Source of the DNA: an uncultured Lachnospiraceae bacterium
GTDB lineage: Bacteria > Bacillota > Clostridia > Lachnospirales > Lachnospiraceae
Length of the DNA stretch: 64,000 nucleotides
NCBI GenBank assembly: GCA_945919075.1
Contig: CAMEIX010000014.1
Coordinates: 18,094 to 82,093, forward strand
Direction of reading: 5' to 3'
The notes under the pieces are model-generated. The model did no database searches, had not been told where the DNA came from, and saw nothing but the letters and a program-made list of their open reading frames with translations. This document shows positions 35,155-47,258 of this stretch, piece after piece (the first letter of the stretch is position 1; every line of letters starts with the position of its first letter). The position numbers and the translations under genes are program-made.

Positions 35155-37758
35155 TTATTCTTCTGTATTTTCCTCAGTCTCTTCTTTATAAGTTTTATCT
35201 TCGTCTTCGAAATCGGAATCATCCATTTCTGATTCACCAACTGCTTCAATTGCTTCATCGATTGTTTCAAATTCCTGATTTTCGCTTACGATTTTCTCAC
35301 GTACCTTTGCAATCTGCGCTACTTTTACACCTTCATCCAGGTTTATAAGTTTAACACCGGAAGTAATTCTTCCAAGGTGGGAAACTTCTGCCACACGAAT
35401 CTGAATGATAATGCCTTCTGTGGTAATCATCATGATTTCATTGTCTTCATTTACCGCCTTGACACCGATGACATCACCTGTCTTTTCGGTAATTTTGTAG
35501 CATTTTACACCCTTACCGCCACGCTTCTGAACCGTAAATTCATCCAGAACCGTACGTTTTCCGAGACCATTTTCAGATGCAATAAGAAGGGATTCTCCCT
35601 GAGTATTCAGCTGCATACCTACAATGCAGTCGCCATCGGACAAATTCATTCCGATAACACCCATGGAAGTACGCCCGGTTGCCCGCACATCAGTTTCCTT
35701 AAAACGGATACACATACCAAATTTGGTAACTAAAAAGATTTCACTGTCCTTATCGGTAACTTTTACTTCAATCAGTTCATCATCTTCCCTTAGATTAATG
35801 GCAGCAAGACCATTTTTTCGCACATTGCTGTATTCCATAAGGGGAGTCTTCTTCGCAATACCGTTTTTGGTAATCATGAAAAGATTTTTATTTTCATCAT
35901 AATTCCGAATGGGAATCATGGCAGTAATCTTCTCACCGGGATTTAAATTCAGAAGGTTAATAATGGCAGTTCCTCTTGCGGTTCTGCCGGCTTCCGGAAT
36001 TTCATAAGCCTTTAACCTGTAAACTCTTCCCTGATTGGTAAAGAAATTCAGGTAATGATGAGTGGTTGTCATAAGAAGATCTTCTATATAATCCTCATCA
36101 ATGGTCTGCATTCCCTTAATTCCGCGGCCTCCACGGTTCTGTGCACGGAAATTATCTACGGTCATACGCTTGATATAACCTAATTTTGTCATGGCAATAA
36201 CGGTATTTCCTCTGGGAATTAAGTCTTCCATGGAAATATCAAATTCATCAATACCAATTTTACTTCTTCTGTCATCACCGAATTTATCAGCAATCGCAGT
36301 CATCTCTGTCTTAATGACTCCCAAAAGTAATTTTTCATCAGCAAGAATGGCTTTCAATTCTGCGATTTTTGCAAGCAGTTCTTTATGTTCATTCTCCAGT
36401 TTTTCTCTTTCCAATCCGGTCAGAGCACGAAGCCTCATATCCACGATTGCCTGAGCCTGTACATCGGTAAGAGCAAATCTTTCCATCAGGCGTTCTTTGG
36501 CTTCCTGTGTATTGGCACTGCTGCGGATAATGGAAATCACTTCATCGATATGATCAAGGGCAATCAGTAAACCCTGTAAAATATGGTCTCTTTCTTCTGC
36601 TTTATTGAGATCATATTTGGTTCTTCTGGTAACTACTTCCTTCTGGTGATCCAGATAGGCTTTTAACATATCTAATAGGTTCATAACTTTCGGCTCATTA
36701 TTCACAAGAGCAAGCATAATGATACCAAAAGTATCCTGAAGCTGTGTATGCTTATAAAGATGATTTAATACGACATTGGCATTTACATCTTTACGAAGTT
36801 CAATTACGACACGAATACCTTCACGGTTGGATTCATCACGAAGATCGGTAATGCCTTCGATTTTTTTCAGTTTAACCAGTTCCGCAATCTTCTGAATCAG
36901 ATTTGCTTTGTTTACCATATAAGGAAGTTCGGTCACAATAATCTGATTTTTTCCGTTGGGAAGAGTTTCAATATTGGTAATAGCCCGGACTCTTACTTTG
37001 CCGCGGCCGGTTCGATATGCTTCTTCGCTGCCTCTGGTACCTAAAATAAGTCCACCTGTGGGAAAATCGGGTGCTTTTACAATTTCCAATACTTCATCAA
37101 TTTCGGTTTCCCTGTTTTCATTGACTTTATTATCAATAATTTTAGCTACAGCTCCCACCACTTCCCGAAGATTATGAGGGGGAATATTGGTAGCCATACC
37201 TACTGCAATACCGGTAGTACCGTTTACCAAAAGATTGGGATAACGGCTGGGAAGGACAACCGGCTCCTTCTCGGTTTCATCAAAGTTTGGTACAAAATCA
37301 ACCGTATCTTTGTTAATATCAGCCAGAAGTTCCATGGAAATCTTGGAAAGTCTTGCTTCGGTATAACGCATTGCCGCTGCACCGTCACCATCCATGGAAC
37401 CAAAGTTTCCGTGACCGTCAACAAGAGGATACCTGAAGTTCCAGTCCTGCGCCATATTAACCAAAGCACCATAAATGGAACTGTCACCATGGGGGTGATA
37501 TTTACCCATTGTATCACCGACAATACGTGCACTTTTACGATGCGGCTTGTCGGGACCGTTATTTAATTCAATCATGGAATAAAGCACTCGTCTCTGAACC
37601 GGTTTCAAACCATCCCTTACATCAGGAAGTGCTCGCGCCGCAATTACACTCATAGCGTAATCAATGTAGCAGTTTTCCATGGTCTTTTTTAAATCGACTA
37701 CATGAATCTTATCATATTCTACTGCCTGGGGCTCATTATCAAAAATTTTGTCATCCAT
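35155..37758 (-). CDS. gyrA: DNA gyrase subunit A
   Basis: An 867-residue subunit that breaks and rejoins DNA. Catalytic Tyr132 is in [11 protein letters not shown]. The quinolone region reads [17 protein letters not shown]: the Ser equivalent to E. coli S83 is kept (S93), but the position equivalent to D87 is Gly97. The C-terminal domain has six beta-pinwheel blades with the GyrA-box-like QRGGKG, and an acidic tail of about 40 residues. The gyrB-gyrA order near dnaA is standard. Confidence 0.98.
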   Translation of the reverse strand: MDDKIFDNEPQAVEYDKIHVVDLKKTMENCYIDYAMSVIAARALPDVRDGLKPVQRRVLYSMIELNNGPDKPHRKSARIVGDTMGKYHPHGDSSIYGALVNMAQDWNFRYPLVDGHGNFGSMDGDGAAAMRYTEARLSKISMELLADINKDTVDFVPNFDETEKEPVVLPSRYPNLLVNGTTGIAVGMATNIPPHNLREVVGAVAKIIDNKVNENRETEIDEVLEIVKAPDFPTGGLILGTRGSEEAYRTGRGKVRVRAITNIETLPNGKNQIIVTELPYMVNKANLIQKIAELVKLKKIEGITDLRDESNREGIRVVIELRKDVNANVVLNHLYKHTQLQDTFGIIMLALVNNEPKVMNLLDMLKAYLDHQKEVVTRRTKYDLNKAEERDHILQGLLIALDHIDEVISIIRSSANTQEAKERLMERFALTDVQAQAIVDMRLRALTGLEREKLENEHKELLAKIAELKAILADEKLLLGVIKTEMTAIADKFGDDRRSKIGIDEFDISMEDLIPRGNTVIAMTKLGYIKRMTVDNFRAQNRGGRGIKGMQTIDEDYIEDLLMTTTHHYLNFFTNQGRVYRLKAYEIPEAGRTARGTAIINLLNLNPGEKITAMIPIRNYDENKNLFMITKNGIAKKTPLMEYSNVRKNGLAAINLREDDELIEVKVTDKDSEIFLVTKFGMCIRFKETDVRATGRTSMGVIGMNLSDGDCIVGMQLNTQGESLLIASENGLGKRTVLDEFTVQKRGGKGVKCYKITEKTGDVIGVKAVNEDNEIMMITTEGIIIQIRVAEVSHLGRITSGVKLINLDEGVKVAQIAKVREKIVSENQEFETIDEAIEAVGESEMDDSDFEDEDKTYKEETEENTEE

Positions 37759-37781
37759 TTTCTATTTGACACCTTTCCGAA

Positions 37782-39887
<2,106 letters not shown>

Positions 39888-39932
39888 TTATCCTCCATTC
39901 CGCCGCGCAAGCGGCCGCGACTTTCGAAAATA

Positions 39933-41018
39933 TCAATTTTCTGAAGTCACAACACCATTTACAACCTTAAAAATCTTATTTACTTCAAATCTGTTATTTA
40001 CAAACTCTTCCAAACCGGTACAGGTTATTATAGTCTGTATATCACCGATACTGTTTAAAAGATAATTCTGTCTGTTACTGTCAAGTTCTGATAAAACATC
40101 ATCCAATAAAAGAATCGGAGTGTCTTTCGTTATTTTTTTTACTAATTCAATTTCTGAAAGTTTCAAAGATAAAGCAGCAGTCCTCTGCTGGCCCTGGGAA
40201 CCGTATTTTCTGATGTCAATCCCTTTATTCAGGAAAGAAAAATCATCCCTGTGGGGGCCTACCGTAGTCTGCTTTAACTTAATATCCCGATCCTGATTAT
40301 GAAAAAGTTCTCTTTCAAAATCTTCAATCTTTACATCCGGCTCATAATCTATCATGATTTCTTCTTTGCCGCCGGACAACTTTTTATGAATATCAAATAT
40401 GATTTCATTTAATTGTTTAATAAATAATTCTCTTCTTTCAATGATTTTACTTCCGAAAGAAACAAGCTGGGAATCCCATATATTTAATGTTTCCCTTAGT
40501 TCAGGCTGAAAAGATATATCTTTTAACAATTTATTTCTCTGATTCACGATTTTGTTGTAGTGATTCAAATTATAAAGATAAAAATTGTCTAACTGACAAA
40601 GCTCCATGTCCACAAATTTTCTTCTTTCCGCCGGACCATTTTTAATAATACTTAAATCCTCGGGAGAAAAAAATACAACATTACAAAGCCCAAGCAAATC
40701 TGCCGCCTTTTTGATTTTATTTCCATCAATGGCAATTCCCTTGGTTTTACTTTTTCGAAGATGCATATCCACTCTGGATTCAATCCCATCTCTTTCCACA
40801 TAAGTACGGATATGTGCTTCCTCTTTATTAAAATTTACAATTTCTTTGTCTTTACTGCTTTTGTGAGATTTTGTAGTGGCCGCTACATAAATTGCTTCCA
40901 GAATATTTGTCTTACCCTGGGCATTGTCCCCATATAAAATATTGGTTCCTTTGTCAAATTCCATGGTAAGGTATTCATAATTTCTGTAATCGGCCAGTTC
41001 CAGTCTTTTGATAATCAC
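39933..41018 (-). CDS. recF: DNA replication and repair protein RecF
   Basis: A 361-residue SMC-like ATPase that helps load RecA at gaps. Walker A is YGDNAQGKTNILEAIY (about 31), the signature FLNKGIDIRKYGSQGQQRTAALSLKL precedes Walker B PILLLDDVLSELD. It starts with GTG preceded by AAAGGG. It starts 5 bp after yaaA. Confidence 0.97.
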   Translation of the reverse strand: MIIKRLELADYRNYEYLTMEFDKGTNILYGDNAQGKTNILEAIYVAATTKSHKSSKDKEIVNFNKEEAHIRTYVERDGIESRVDMHLRKSKTKGIAIDGNKIKKAADLLGLCNVVFFSPEDLSIIKNGPAERRKFVDMELCQLDNFYLYNLNHYNKIVNQRNKLLKDISFQPELRETLNIWDSQLVSFGSKIIERRELFIKQLNEIIFDIHKKLSGGKEEIMIDYEPDVKIEDFERELFHNQDRDIKLKQTTVGPHRDDFSFLNKGIDIRKYGSQGQQRTAALSLKLSEIELVKKITKDTPILLLDDVLSELDSNRQNYLLNSIGDIQTIITCTGLEEFVNNRFEVNKIFKVVNGVVTSEN

Positions 41019-41023
41019 GGAAT

Positions 41024-41236
41024 TTACCCTTTACATATCTTTATTTTATGACCTTCAAATTCCACAATACTTCCATCGTATAATTTTCTGCCACGGCGTT
41101 CTTCCACTTCACCATCTACTTTAACAAGCCCGTCCTGGATTGTAAATTTGGCATCAACGCCTGATTCACACAAACCGGCAGCCTTAAGTGCCTGTCCTAA
41201 TTTAATAAATTCATCTCTTATAGTAAGAGTTTCCAT
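41024..41236 (-). CDS. yaaA: S4-domain RNA-binding protein YaaA
   Basis: A 70-residue S4-like protein typical of the dnaN-recF gap in Firmicutes, with AGLCESGVDAKFTIQDGLVKVDGEVEERRG split across the S4 fold. The role is probably ribosome or RNA binding; no function is proven in this sequence. Confidence 0.9.
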   Translation of the reverse strand: METLTIRDEFIKLGQALKAAGLCESGVDAKFTIQDGLVKVDGEVEERRGRKLYDGSIVEFEGHKIKICKG

Positions 41237-41337
41237 AATTTGCCTTTCCTTAAAAGGAACATCGGCCCATTTAAATTTGCCTTCGGCAAAGGGTCGACGC
41301 TACATGATAAGTTTTATTTGAAAAATTATCACAATTC

Positions 41338-42447
41338 TTAGCTTACGGTTGTAAAATTAACAGGAAGAATCAGATAAATATAACTTTCTTCCGCATTCTT
41401 AATAAAGCAGGGAGCCTTCGGATTTACCAGATAAATTTCAATTTCTTCATCATCAATAACGCGAAGCGCGTCTATTAAGAATTTAGGATTAAATCCGATC
41501 ATAATATCCTTACCGCTTTTTTCAATATCAATGTCTTCATTCATACTTCCGACAATGGAATTAATTTTAAGTTCCATGGAATCATCGGTAATATTTATGA
41601 TAATTGGTTTCTTATCACCTTCTTTTACAAGAAGGGTTGCTCTGTCAATACAGCTTAAAAATTCCTTCTTGTTGATTTTAACCTTTGTCTCATAGTCACT
41701 GGAAAGCATCTGCTCAATCTTAAAATATTCCCCTTCAATCAGTCGGGAAACAACAACGGTATTATCAAACTCAAATAAAATGTGTTTCTGGGTAAAGAAA
41801 ATATTCACATCTTTGTCTGCATCACCGGGTAAAATCTTACTGATTTCATTTAAGGTCTTTCCGGGAACCACTACCTTCTTAGGCTCATAAGAATCCTTTA
41901 ATTCAATCTTTCTGATGGAAATACGATGTCCGTCCAAAGAAACCACTTTAAGAGTGGAACCATTAATATCAAAAAGTTCACCTGTCATAAGTTTATTATT
42001 GTCATTATCGGCAATGGAGAAAATGGTCTGTCGAACAACTTCTTTCAATGTAAACTGGGAAACAATCACACTGTCGTTTCTCTCAATGTTGGGAAGATAG
42101 GAAAAGTCTTCTCCTGATTTTCCTATAATGTTAAATTTAGATTTTTCACAGGTAATGGTAGTTTTCAGATTAGCATCTGTTTCAATGGTAATATCACTGT
42201 CAGGAAGCTTTCTTACAATATCAAGGAAAATCTTAGCATCCAGTGCAATCATACCCTTTTCTACAATTTCACCTTCGATAACTGTTTCAATTCCAAGTTC
42301 CATATCATTTGCGGTAAGTTTAATAATACCATTATTTGCATCAATTAAAATACACTCCAGAATGGACATGGTGGTTTTATTGGGTACCGCTTTTGAAACA
42401 GTCTGAACACCGTTTACAAGATTAGATTTAGGACAAATAAGCTTCAT
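41338..42447 (-). CDS. dnaN: DNA polymerase III beta clamp
   Basis: A 369-residue sliding clamp with three similar domains, starting MKLICPKSNLVNGVQTVSKAV and ending YLILPVNFTTVS. It encircles DNA and tethers polymerase III. Length is standard. GAAGGGAG precedes ATG. It is separated from dnaA by 211 bp with DnaA boxes. Confidence 0.98.
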   Translation of the reverse strand: MKLICPKSNLVNGVQTVSKAVPNKTTMSILECILIDANNGIIKLTANDMELGIETVIEGEIVEKGMIALDAKIFLDIVRKLPDSDITIETDANLKTTITCEKSKFNIIGKSGEDFSYLPNIERNDSVIVSQFTLKEVVRQTIFSIADNDNNKLMTGELFDINGSTLKVVSLDGHRISIRKIELKDSYEPKKVVVPGKTLNEISKILPGDADKDVNIFFTQKHILFEFDNTVVVSRLIEGEYFKIEQMLSSDYETKVKINKKEFLSCIDRATLLVKEGDKKPIIINITDDSMELKINSIVGSMNEDIDIEKSGKDIMIGFNPKFLIDALRVIDDEEIEIYLVNPKAPCFIKNAEESYIYLILPVNFTTVS

Positions 42448-42658
42448 TGTGTATAACTCCCTTCATGTGAAAATTAAGATTTTATCCTGCGCGTAAATAT
42501 ATAAATAAATAATTATTTAGAAGAATTAGTATTAATAACTGTTGATAAGTGTAAAACCTAATATATTATAGCATTTTTCTAACAAAAATGATAGTAATAT
42601 ATGGTGGAAAACTTGAAAAAACATTATGGATAACTTTAAGGTTTTCCACATCCTTTTT
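42448..42658 (-). promoter_or_regulatory. dnaA-dnaN intergenic region: promoter and DnaA-like boxes
   Basis: TGTTGATAA (42540-42548) and near-matches TATGGATAA (42625-42633) and TTTTCCACA (42642-42650) are DnaA-like sites. On the minus strand TGC-TATAAT (42565-42573) is an extended -10 promoter for dnaN. Boxes on both sides of dnaA suggest a bipartite origin as in B. subtilis. Confidence 0.6.
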
Positions 42659-44020
42659 TTAAGAGGGAATGAGTTTCTTCTTTATTATATCTACTTTATT
42701 TTTGAGTTCTTCGTCTGTTTTCAACTTATCCGCAATTTTATCCACACCGTGCATAACGGTAGTGTGATCTTTTTTTCCAAGGAATTTACCTATGTTATCC
42801 AAAGAAAGATCCGTCAATTGCCTGCAAAGGTACATAACAATCTGCCTTGGCAAAGCAAATTCTTCATTTCTCTTTTTGGAAATAATATCCTCGGGCTTAA
42901 TTCCAAAATGTTCAGATACTACATTAATAATAAGGGTAGCTGTAATTTCCTTTGGCTTGTCCGGGGAAATAATATCTTTCAGGGCTTCCTCTGCAAGTGC
43001 AAGAGAAGGATTTACCTTATTTAACTTGGAAAAGGCAATAATCTTATTAAAGGCTCCTTCCAGCTCCCGGATATTGGATTTGATATTATTTGCAATATAA
43101 GTAATAATTTCTTCGTCAATCTTAATATCGCAGGTTTCCGCTTTTTTAAGTAAGATAGCCATCCTGGTTTCGTAATCCGGGGACTGAATATCTGCAATAA
43201 GACCCATTTCAAAACGGGAACGGAATCTTTCGTCCAATGTTTCCATTTCTTTCGGAGGTTTATCTGAGGAAATAATAATCTGTTTGCCTGCAGAATGAAG
43301 TACGTTGAAGGTATGGAAAAACTCTTCCTGGGTACTGTCTTTACCAATAATGAATTGTACATCATCTACCATGAGTACATCTACAGTCCTGTATTTATCA
43401 CGAAGTTTCGTCATAGCCTGAGCATTACCGCTTCGGATGGAATCAATTACTTCATTGGTAAATTCCTCGGAAGTAACATACAAAACCTTAAAATCATTAT
43501 TCTGCTGTAAAATGTAATGACCGATGGAATGCATAAGGTGGGTCTTTCCAAGACCTGCTCCTCCGTAAATATAGAGAGGATTATAAACCTTTCCGGGTGT
43601 TTCTGCCACCGCAAGGGATGCAGAATGGGCAAATTTATTGTTACTGCCTACTACAAAAGTATCAAAATTATATTTCGGATTTAAATTAGCTGCTTCGTAA
43701 TTAATATTGAAAGCCGGTTTAACAGCGGGTATTTCTTCACCGGACTTTAAAGTAACGGTTTCTTTTTCCGTAATAAAAGATACCGAATAATCATGTTCGA
43801 ACAATTCGGAAATGGTTACCTGAAAAAACTCCTTATATTTTGAAGAAATATAATCTGCCACATTTGCTTTTTCATTCGGAATAAGAATGTATACAATATC
43901 ATCCTTGACACAGTATTCATTCAGTGGCTGAATCCATGTTTTAAAAGAAATATCGGTAAGACCATATTCCTTTCTCACGGTTTCAATTATTTCATTCCAT
44001 CTTTCTTTGATTATATCCAT
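42659..44020 (-). CDS. dnaA: Chromosomal replication initiator DnaA
   Basis: A 453-residue AAA+ initiator. Domain I is at the N-terminus, linker to about 105, Walker A GGAGLGKT at 153-160, Walker B VLMVDDVQF, and the C-terminal DNA-binding domain with DHTTVMHGVDKI. It binds the TTATCCACA boxes just upstream. It reads away from oriC on the minus strand. Confidence 0.99.
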   Translation of the reverse strand: MDIIKERWNEIIETVRKEYGLTDISFKTWIQPLNEYCVKDDIVYILIPNEKANVADYISSKYKEFFQVTISELFEHDYSVSFITEKETVTLKSGEEIPAVKPAFNINYEAANLNPKYNFDTFVVGSNNKFAHSASLAVAETPGKVYNPLYIYGGAGLGKTHLMHSIGHYILQQNNDFKVLYVTSEEFTNEVIDSIRSGNAQAMTKLRDKYRTVDVLMVDDVQFIIGKDSTQEEFFHTFNVLHSAGKQIIISSDKPPKEMETLDERFRSRFEMGLIADIQSPDYETRMAILLKKAETCDIKIDEEIITYIANNIKSNIRELEGAFNKIIAFSKLNKVNPSLALAEEALKDIISPDKPKEITATLIINVVSEHFGIKPEDIISKKRNEEFALPRQIVMYLCRQLTDLSLDNIGKFLGKKDHTTVMHGVDKIADKLKTDEELKNKVDIIKKKLIPS

Positions 44021-44061
44021 TGTTAATACCTAAACCTTTCCGCAAAGTTCCCTTATTTACC

Positions 44062-44090
44062 ATAATAATATATATATTGAAATTATTCAA
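44062..44090 (-). promoter_or_regulatory. dnaA promoter
   Basis: TTGAAT (44085-44090), 17-bp spacer, TATTAT (44062-44067) on the minus strand, right next to the first DnaA box, which allows autoregulation. Confidence 0.65.
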
Positions 44091-44395
44091 ATGAAAAATG
44101 GACAGAAAATTATCCACAATTTGTTGATAACTTTGTTTACAAGTTAACATATTTTGAGTTTTTAATTATAATAATGTTGATAATTAAAAAAATTGTGGAT
44201 AAATCATAAAATATGTATTTTATATAAAATTTGAGTAAAATTGTGGATTTATAAACATAAAAATCACAAATAAATATATAGTTATCCACATTTTATACAC
44301 AAATTGTGGATTATATTATGTAAATGGATAATTTAAAAATTTTATGTGGATAACTCTCAAAAAATTTTTTTATTGTAAAAAAAGCCTTATTTTGC
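44091..44395. other. Chromosomal replication origin oriC
   Basis: This AT-rich gap between dnaA and rpmH holds DnaA boxes in both orientations: TTATCCACA at 44110-44118 and 44282-44290, TGTGGATAA at 44194-44202 and 44345-44353, TGTTGATAA at 44122-44130 and 44175-44183. Weaker sites are at 44242 and 44305. AT-only stretches around 44210-44280 could be the unwinding element. No gene is visible. Flanking genes diverge from here. Confidence 0.92.
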
Positions 44396-44424
44396 TTGAC
44401 ATTGCGGATGATTTACATTACAAT
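44396..44424 (+). promoter_or_regulatory. SigA promoter of rpmH
   Basis: Near-consensus TTGACA (44396-44401), 17-bp spacer, TACAAT (44419-44424). A leader of about 70 nt precedes rpmH. Confidence 0.85.
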
Positions 44425-44500
44425 CAATATGCTATTTTCCAATAATATGACTATAAGAATGCCTTTATATATAAGGTCAGATAAGAGGAGGTGTAGAAGC

Positions 44501-44635
44501 ATGAAAATGACATTCCAGCCTAAGAAAAGATCAAGAGCAAAGGTTCATGGATTCAGATCCAGAATGAGTACTCCCGGCGGAAGAAAAGTTTTAGCAGCAA
44601 GACGTGCAAAAGGTAGACATAAAATATCCGCATAG
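44501..44635 (+). CDS. rpmH: Ribosomal protein L34
   Basis: A 44-residue highly basic protein starting [18 protein letters not shown], with [19 protein letters not shown], the L34 signature. A longer frame upstream is rejected because AGAGGAGGTG sits at the right distance from ATG 44501. rpmH-rnpA-yidD-yidC-jag-mnmE-mnmG-rsmG is the standard order next to oriC. Confidence 0.98.
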   Translation: MKMTFQPKKRSRAKVHGFRSRMSTPGGRKVLAARRAKGRHKISA

Positions 44636-44659
44636 GTCACAGTGATGTGACCTTTTTTT
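44634..44659 (+). terminator. Terminator after rpmH
   Basis: GGTCAC-6 nt-GTGACC followed by seven Ts, beginning at the rpmH stop. It is probably leaky, as it sits between rpmH and rnpA and makes L34 the main product. Confidence 0.75.
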
Positions 44660-44696
44660 CTCTTATAAACCAATTATTGGTTAGAAAGAGGTAATT

Positions 44697-45041
44697 ATGC
44701 AGTTTTCGGAATCATTAAAGAAAAATCACCAGTTTCTGTTTGTATATAAAAACGGAAGATCCCGTGCGAACAAATACCTTGTAATGTATGTAAAGGAAAA
44801 TGGCCTTGGTATTAACAGAATCGGAATCAGTGTGAGTAAAAAAGTAGGTAACAGTATTGTAAGACATCGTGTTACCAGATTAGTGAGAGAAAGTTACAGA
44901 TTACATGAAAACATATTCAATAGTGGTTTGGATATGGTAATCGTCGCAAGAAAAGAAGCAGCAGAGGTTGGATTTTATGAAATTGAAAGTGCGCTGCTTC
45001 ATTTGTCAAAATTACATCAGGTAATTAAAATCTATCTATGA
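44697..45041 (+). CDS. rnpA: Ribonuclease P protein component
   Basis: A 114-residue basic protein cofactor of RNase P, which matures tRNA 5' ends. [27 protein letters not shown] is the RNR signature region. GAAAGAGG precedes ATG. The end overlaps yidD by 4 bp. Confidence 0.97.
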   Translation: MQFSESLKKNHQFLFVYKNGRSRANKYLVMYVKENGLGINRIGISVSKKVGNSIVRHRVTRLVRESYRLHENIFNSGLDMVIVARKEAAEVGFYEIESALLHLSKLHQVIKIYL

Positions 45042-45247
45042 AAAAAATAATGATTGGCTTAATAAAATTTTACAGGAAATATATTTCTCCCCTAAAGCAC
45101 ACCAAATGTCCTTATTGTCCGACATGCTCCCAATATGGATTGGAAGCCATTGAAAAATATGGTGCTTTAAAAGGAGGAGCTCTTTGTGCCTGGAGGATTC
45201 TCAGATGCAATCCTTTTTCAAAGGGAGGATATGATCCTGTTCCTTAA
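45038..45247 (+). CDS. yidD: Membrane protein insertion efficiency factor YidD
   Basis: A 69-residue protein with [29 protein letters not shown] and [17 protein letters not shown], the three conserved YidD motifs. It assists YidC-dependent membrane insertion. It overlaps rnpA by 4 bp. Confidence 0.97.
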   Translation: MKKIMIGLIKFYRKYISPLKHTKCPYCPTCSQYGLEAIEKYGALKGGALCAWRILRCNPFSKGGYDPVP

Positions 45248-45270
45248 TTTTATTTGTAGAAAGGAAAAAG

Positions 45271-46545
45271 ATGACAAGTATTTTACTTAGTTGTGATAGT
45301 TTTCCGGTATTTAAGCAGGTAGCCTGGATACTTGGAATTATTATGAATGCAATTTTTGAATTGCTTAATTTAATAGGAATTCCTAATATTGGACTTGCTA
45401 TTATACTTTTTACTATTTTAGTTTATTTACTTATGATGCCGCTTACCATTAAGCAGCAGAAATTCTCTAAGTTATCTGCAAAAATGAATCCTGAAATTCA
45501 GGCGATTCAGAATAAATATAAGAATCGTAAGGATACAGATTCCCAGATGCAGATGAATACGGAAGTTCAGGCGGTTTATGCGAAATATGGAGTATCTCCT
45601 TCCGGTAGCTGTTTGCAGTTGCTCATTCAAATGCCTATTTTATTTTCTCTTTATTCTGTTATCAACAGAATGCCTCATTATGTAAATAAATTAGGCGAAG
45701 CTTTCAATGCACTGGTTAGTTCCATCCGTTCAAGTAATCTGATGGAAAATCTTTACAATGAAGTACCGAAACTTTCTACCTATGTAAAAGATATTGCCAA
45801 TGTAGATGATGTTACTTTGATTGATGCTCTTAACAGAGTGGATTTTTCTGATGTTGCCGCTTTTGCAGAACAGCATGGAATTACAGAAGGTATTGCAGAT
45901 ATCGAAAGATACAACAGTTTCCTTGTAAAAGGATTCAGTCTTGCAAATTCTCCTTCTTCCGTAGTAAGTGCATTTTTTAATAACAATGCAGCAGGAACCA
46001 TTACAGTATTAATGTTGATTATTGCTATTTCCATTCCGGTTTTATCTGCAGTAACCCAGTGGATTAATGTTCTTCTTATGCCGAAACCGGAAGAAAATAA
46101 GAGTGGAAGCGAAATGCAGGATACCATGGCTTCTTCCATGAAGACCATGAATATGATAATGCCTTTGATGTCCGCATTTTTCTGTTATTCTTTCCCTGCA
46201 GGTCTTGGTCTTTACTGGATTATAGGTTCTGTTGTAAGAAGTGTTCAGCAGGTAATAATCAATAAGAAGATTGATAAAATGGATTTAAATGAATTAATTG
46301 CAAAGAATTCAGAGAAATCCTCAAAGAAAATAGAAAAGTTAAAAGAAAATCAGGCTAAGTATGCACAGTATGCAAATATGAATACCAAGAATATCAACAC
46401 TACAAACAGAAATTATGTGAATAAACCTGTTGATAATGAAAAAGAGGCTACTACAAAAACGACTCCAAGTAATGCAAAACCCGGCAGTCTGATGGCAAGA
46501 GCAAATTTAGTAAAAGATTATAACGAAAGAAATAATAAAAATTAG
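45271..46545 (+). CDS. yidC: Membrane insertase YidC/OxaA
   Basis: A 424-residue insertase without the large Gram-negative periplasmic domain. LAIILFTILVYLLMMPLTIKQQK is the first core helix with the hairpin after it; helices near 250-275, 290-325 follow. Between about 130 and 235 is an extracytoplasmic segment, longer than in Bacillus SpoIIIJ. The C-terminal tail is lysine/asparagine rich. No lipobox Cys is obvious at the N-terminus. Confidence 0.95.
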   Translation: MTSILLSCDSFPVFKQVAWILGIIMNAIFELLNLIGIPNIGLAIILFTILVYLLMMPLTIKQQKFSKLSAKMNPEIQAIQNKYKNRKDTDSQMQMNTEVQAVYAKYGVSPSGSCLQLLIQMPILFSLYSVINRMPHYVNKLGEAFNALVSSIRSSNLMENLYNEVPKLSTYVKDIANVDDVTLIDALNRVDFSDVAAFAEQHGITEGIADIERYNSFLVKGFSLANSPSSVVSAFFNNNAAGTITVLMLIIAISIPVLSAVTQWINVLLMPKPEENKSGSEMQDTMASSMKTMNMIMPLMSAFFCYSFPAGLGLYWIIGSVVRSVQQVIINKKIDKMDLNELIAKNSEKSSKKIEKLKENQAKYAQYANMNTKNINTTNRNYVNKPVDNEKEATTKTTPSNAKPGSLMARANLVKDYNERNNKN

Positions 46546-46556
46546 GAGGCATTAAA

Positions 46557-47204
46557 ATGGAATATAAAGAGTTTTCCGCAAAAACTGTTGATGACGCAAT
46601 AACTGCTGCATGTCAGGAATATATGGTAACAAGTGATAAATTGGATTATGAAGTTGTGGAAGAAGGATCTTCCGGATTTTTAGGAATCGGTTCAAAACCC
46701 GCTGTTATTAAGGCAAAAGTGAAAGAAGAAACTCCTGAAACCGTAAAGGAAGATATTTGTGAAGTTGCAAAGAATTTCTTAAAAGAAGTATTTAATGCAA
46801 TGGATATGGCAGTTGTAGTAGATGTGAAATATGATGAAGCTGAGAAGAATATGGATGTTGATTTAAGCGGAGATGATATGGGTGTTCTCATTGGTAAGAG
46901 AGGACAGACCTTGGATTCCATCCAGTATCTCTTATCCCTTGTTATTAATAAGAACATGGAAGATTATATCCGTGTAAAAGTGGATACCGAAAATTACAGA
47001 CAAAGAAGAAAAGAAACTCTTGAAAATCTTGCAAAGAATATTGCATATAAGGTAAAAAGAACAAAGAGACCTGTTTCTTTAGAGCCTATGAATCCTTACG
47101 AAAGACGTATTATTCATTCAGCACTTCAGAATGATAAATATGTTACCACTCACAGTGAAGGAGAAGAACCTTTCAGAAGAGTAGTAGTTTCTTTGAAGAA
47201 GTAG
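46557..47204 (+). CDS. jag: Jag/KhpB RNA-binding protein
   Basis: A 215-residue protein: Jag N-terminal domain (SAKTVDDAITAACQEY... GFLGIGSKPAVI), KH domain with GVLIGKRGQTLDSIQYL, and R3H domain with MNPYERRIIHSALQNDKYVTTHSEG. Jag/KhpB regulates cell elongation and RNA through KH contacts. GGAGGCATTAAA precedes the ATG. Confidence 0.96.
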   Translation: MEYKEFSAKTVDDAITAACQEYMVTSDKLDYEVVEEGSSGFLGIGSKPAVIKAKVKEETPETVKEDICEVAKNFLKEVFNAMDMAVVVDVKYDEAEKNMDVDLSGDDMGVLIGKRGQTLDSIQYLLSLVINKNMEDYIRVKVDTENYRQRRKETLENLAKNIAYKVKRTKRPVSLEPMNPYERRIIHSALQNDKYVTTHSEGEEPFRRVVVSLKK

Positions 47205-47210
47205 TAAATT

Positions 47211-47240
47211 GTCCTGTACCAAATAGGTACAGGACATATT
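47211..47240 (+). terminator. Hairpin between jag and mnmE
   Basis: A perfect GTCCTGTACC / GGTACAGGAC 10-bp stem (47211-47235) with a 5-nt loop is followed by ATATTTAT. The tail is weak, so partial termination is likely. Confidence 0.65.
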
Positions 47241-47258
47241 TATATAAAGGAATTGTGT

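Noticed and set aside
41274..41292. TTTGCC/GGCAAA hairpin after dnaN as a terminator
   Set aside because: Short stem and no real T-run; dnaN and yaaA are probably co-transcribed.
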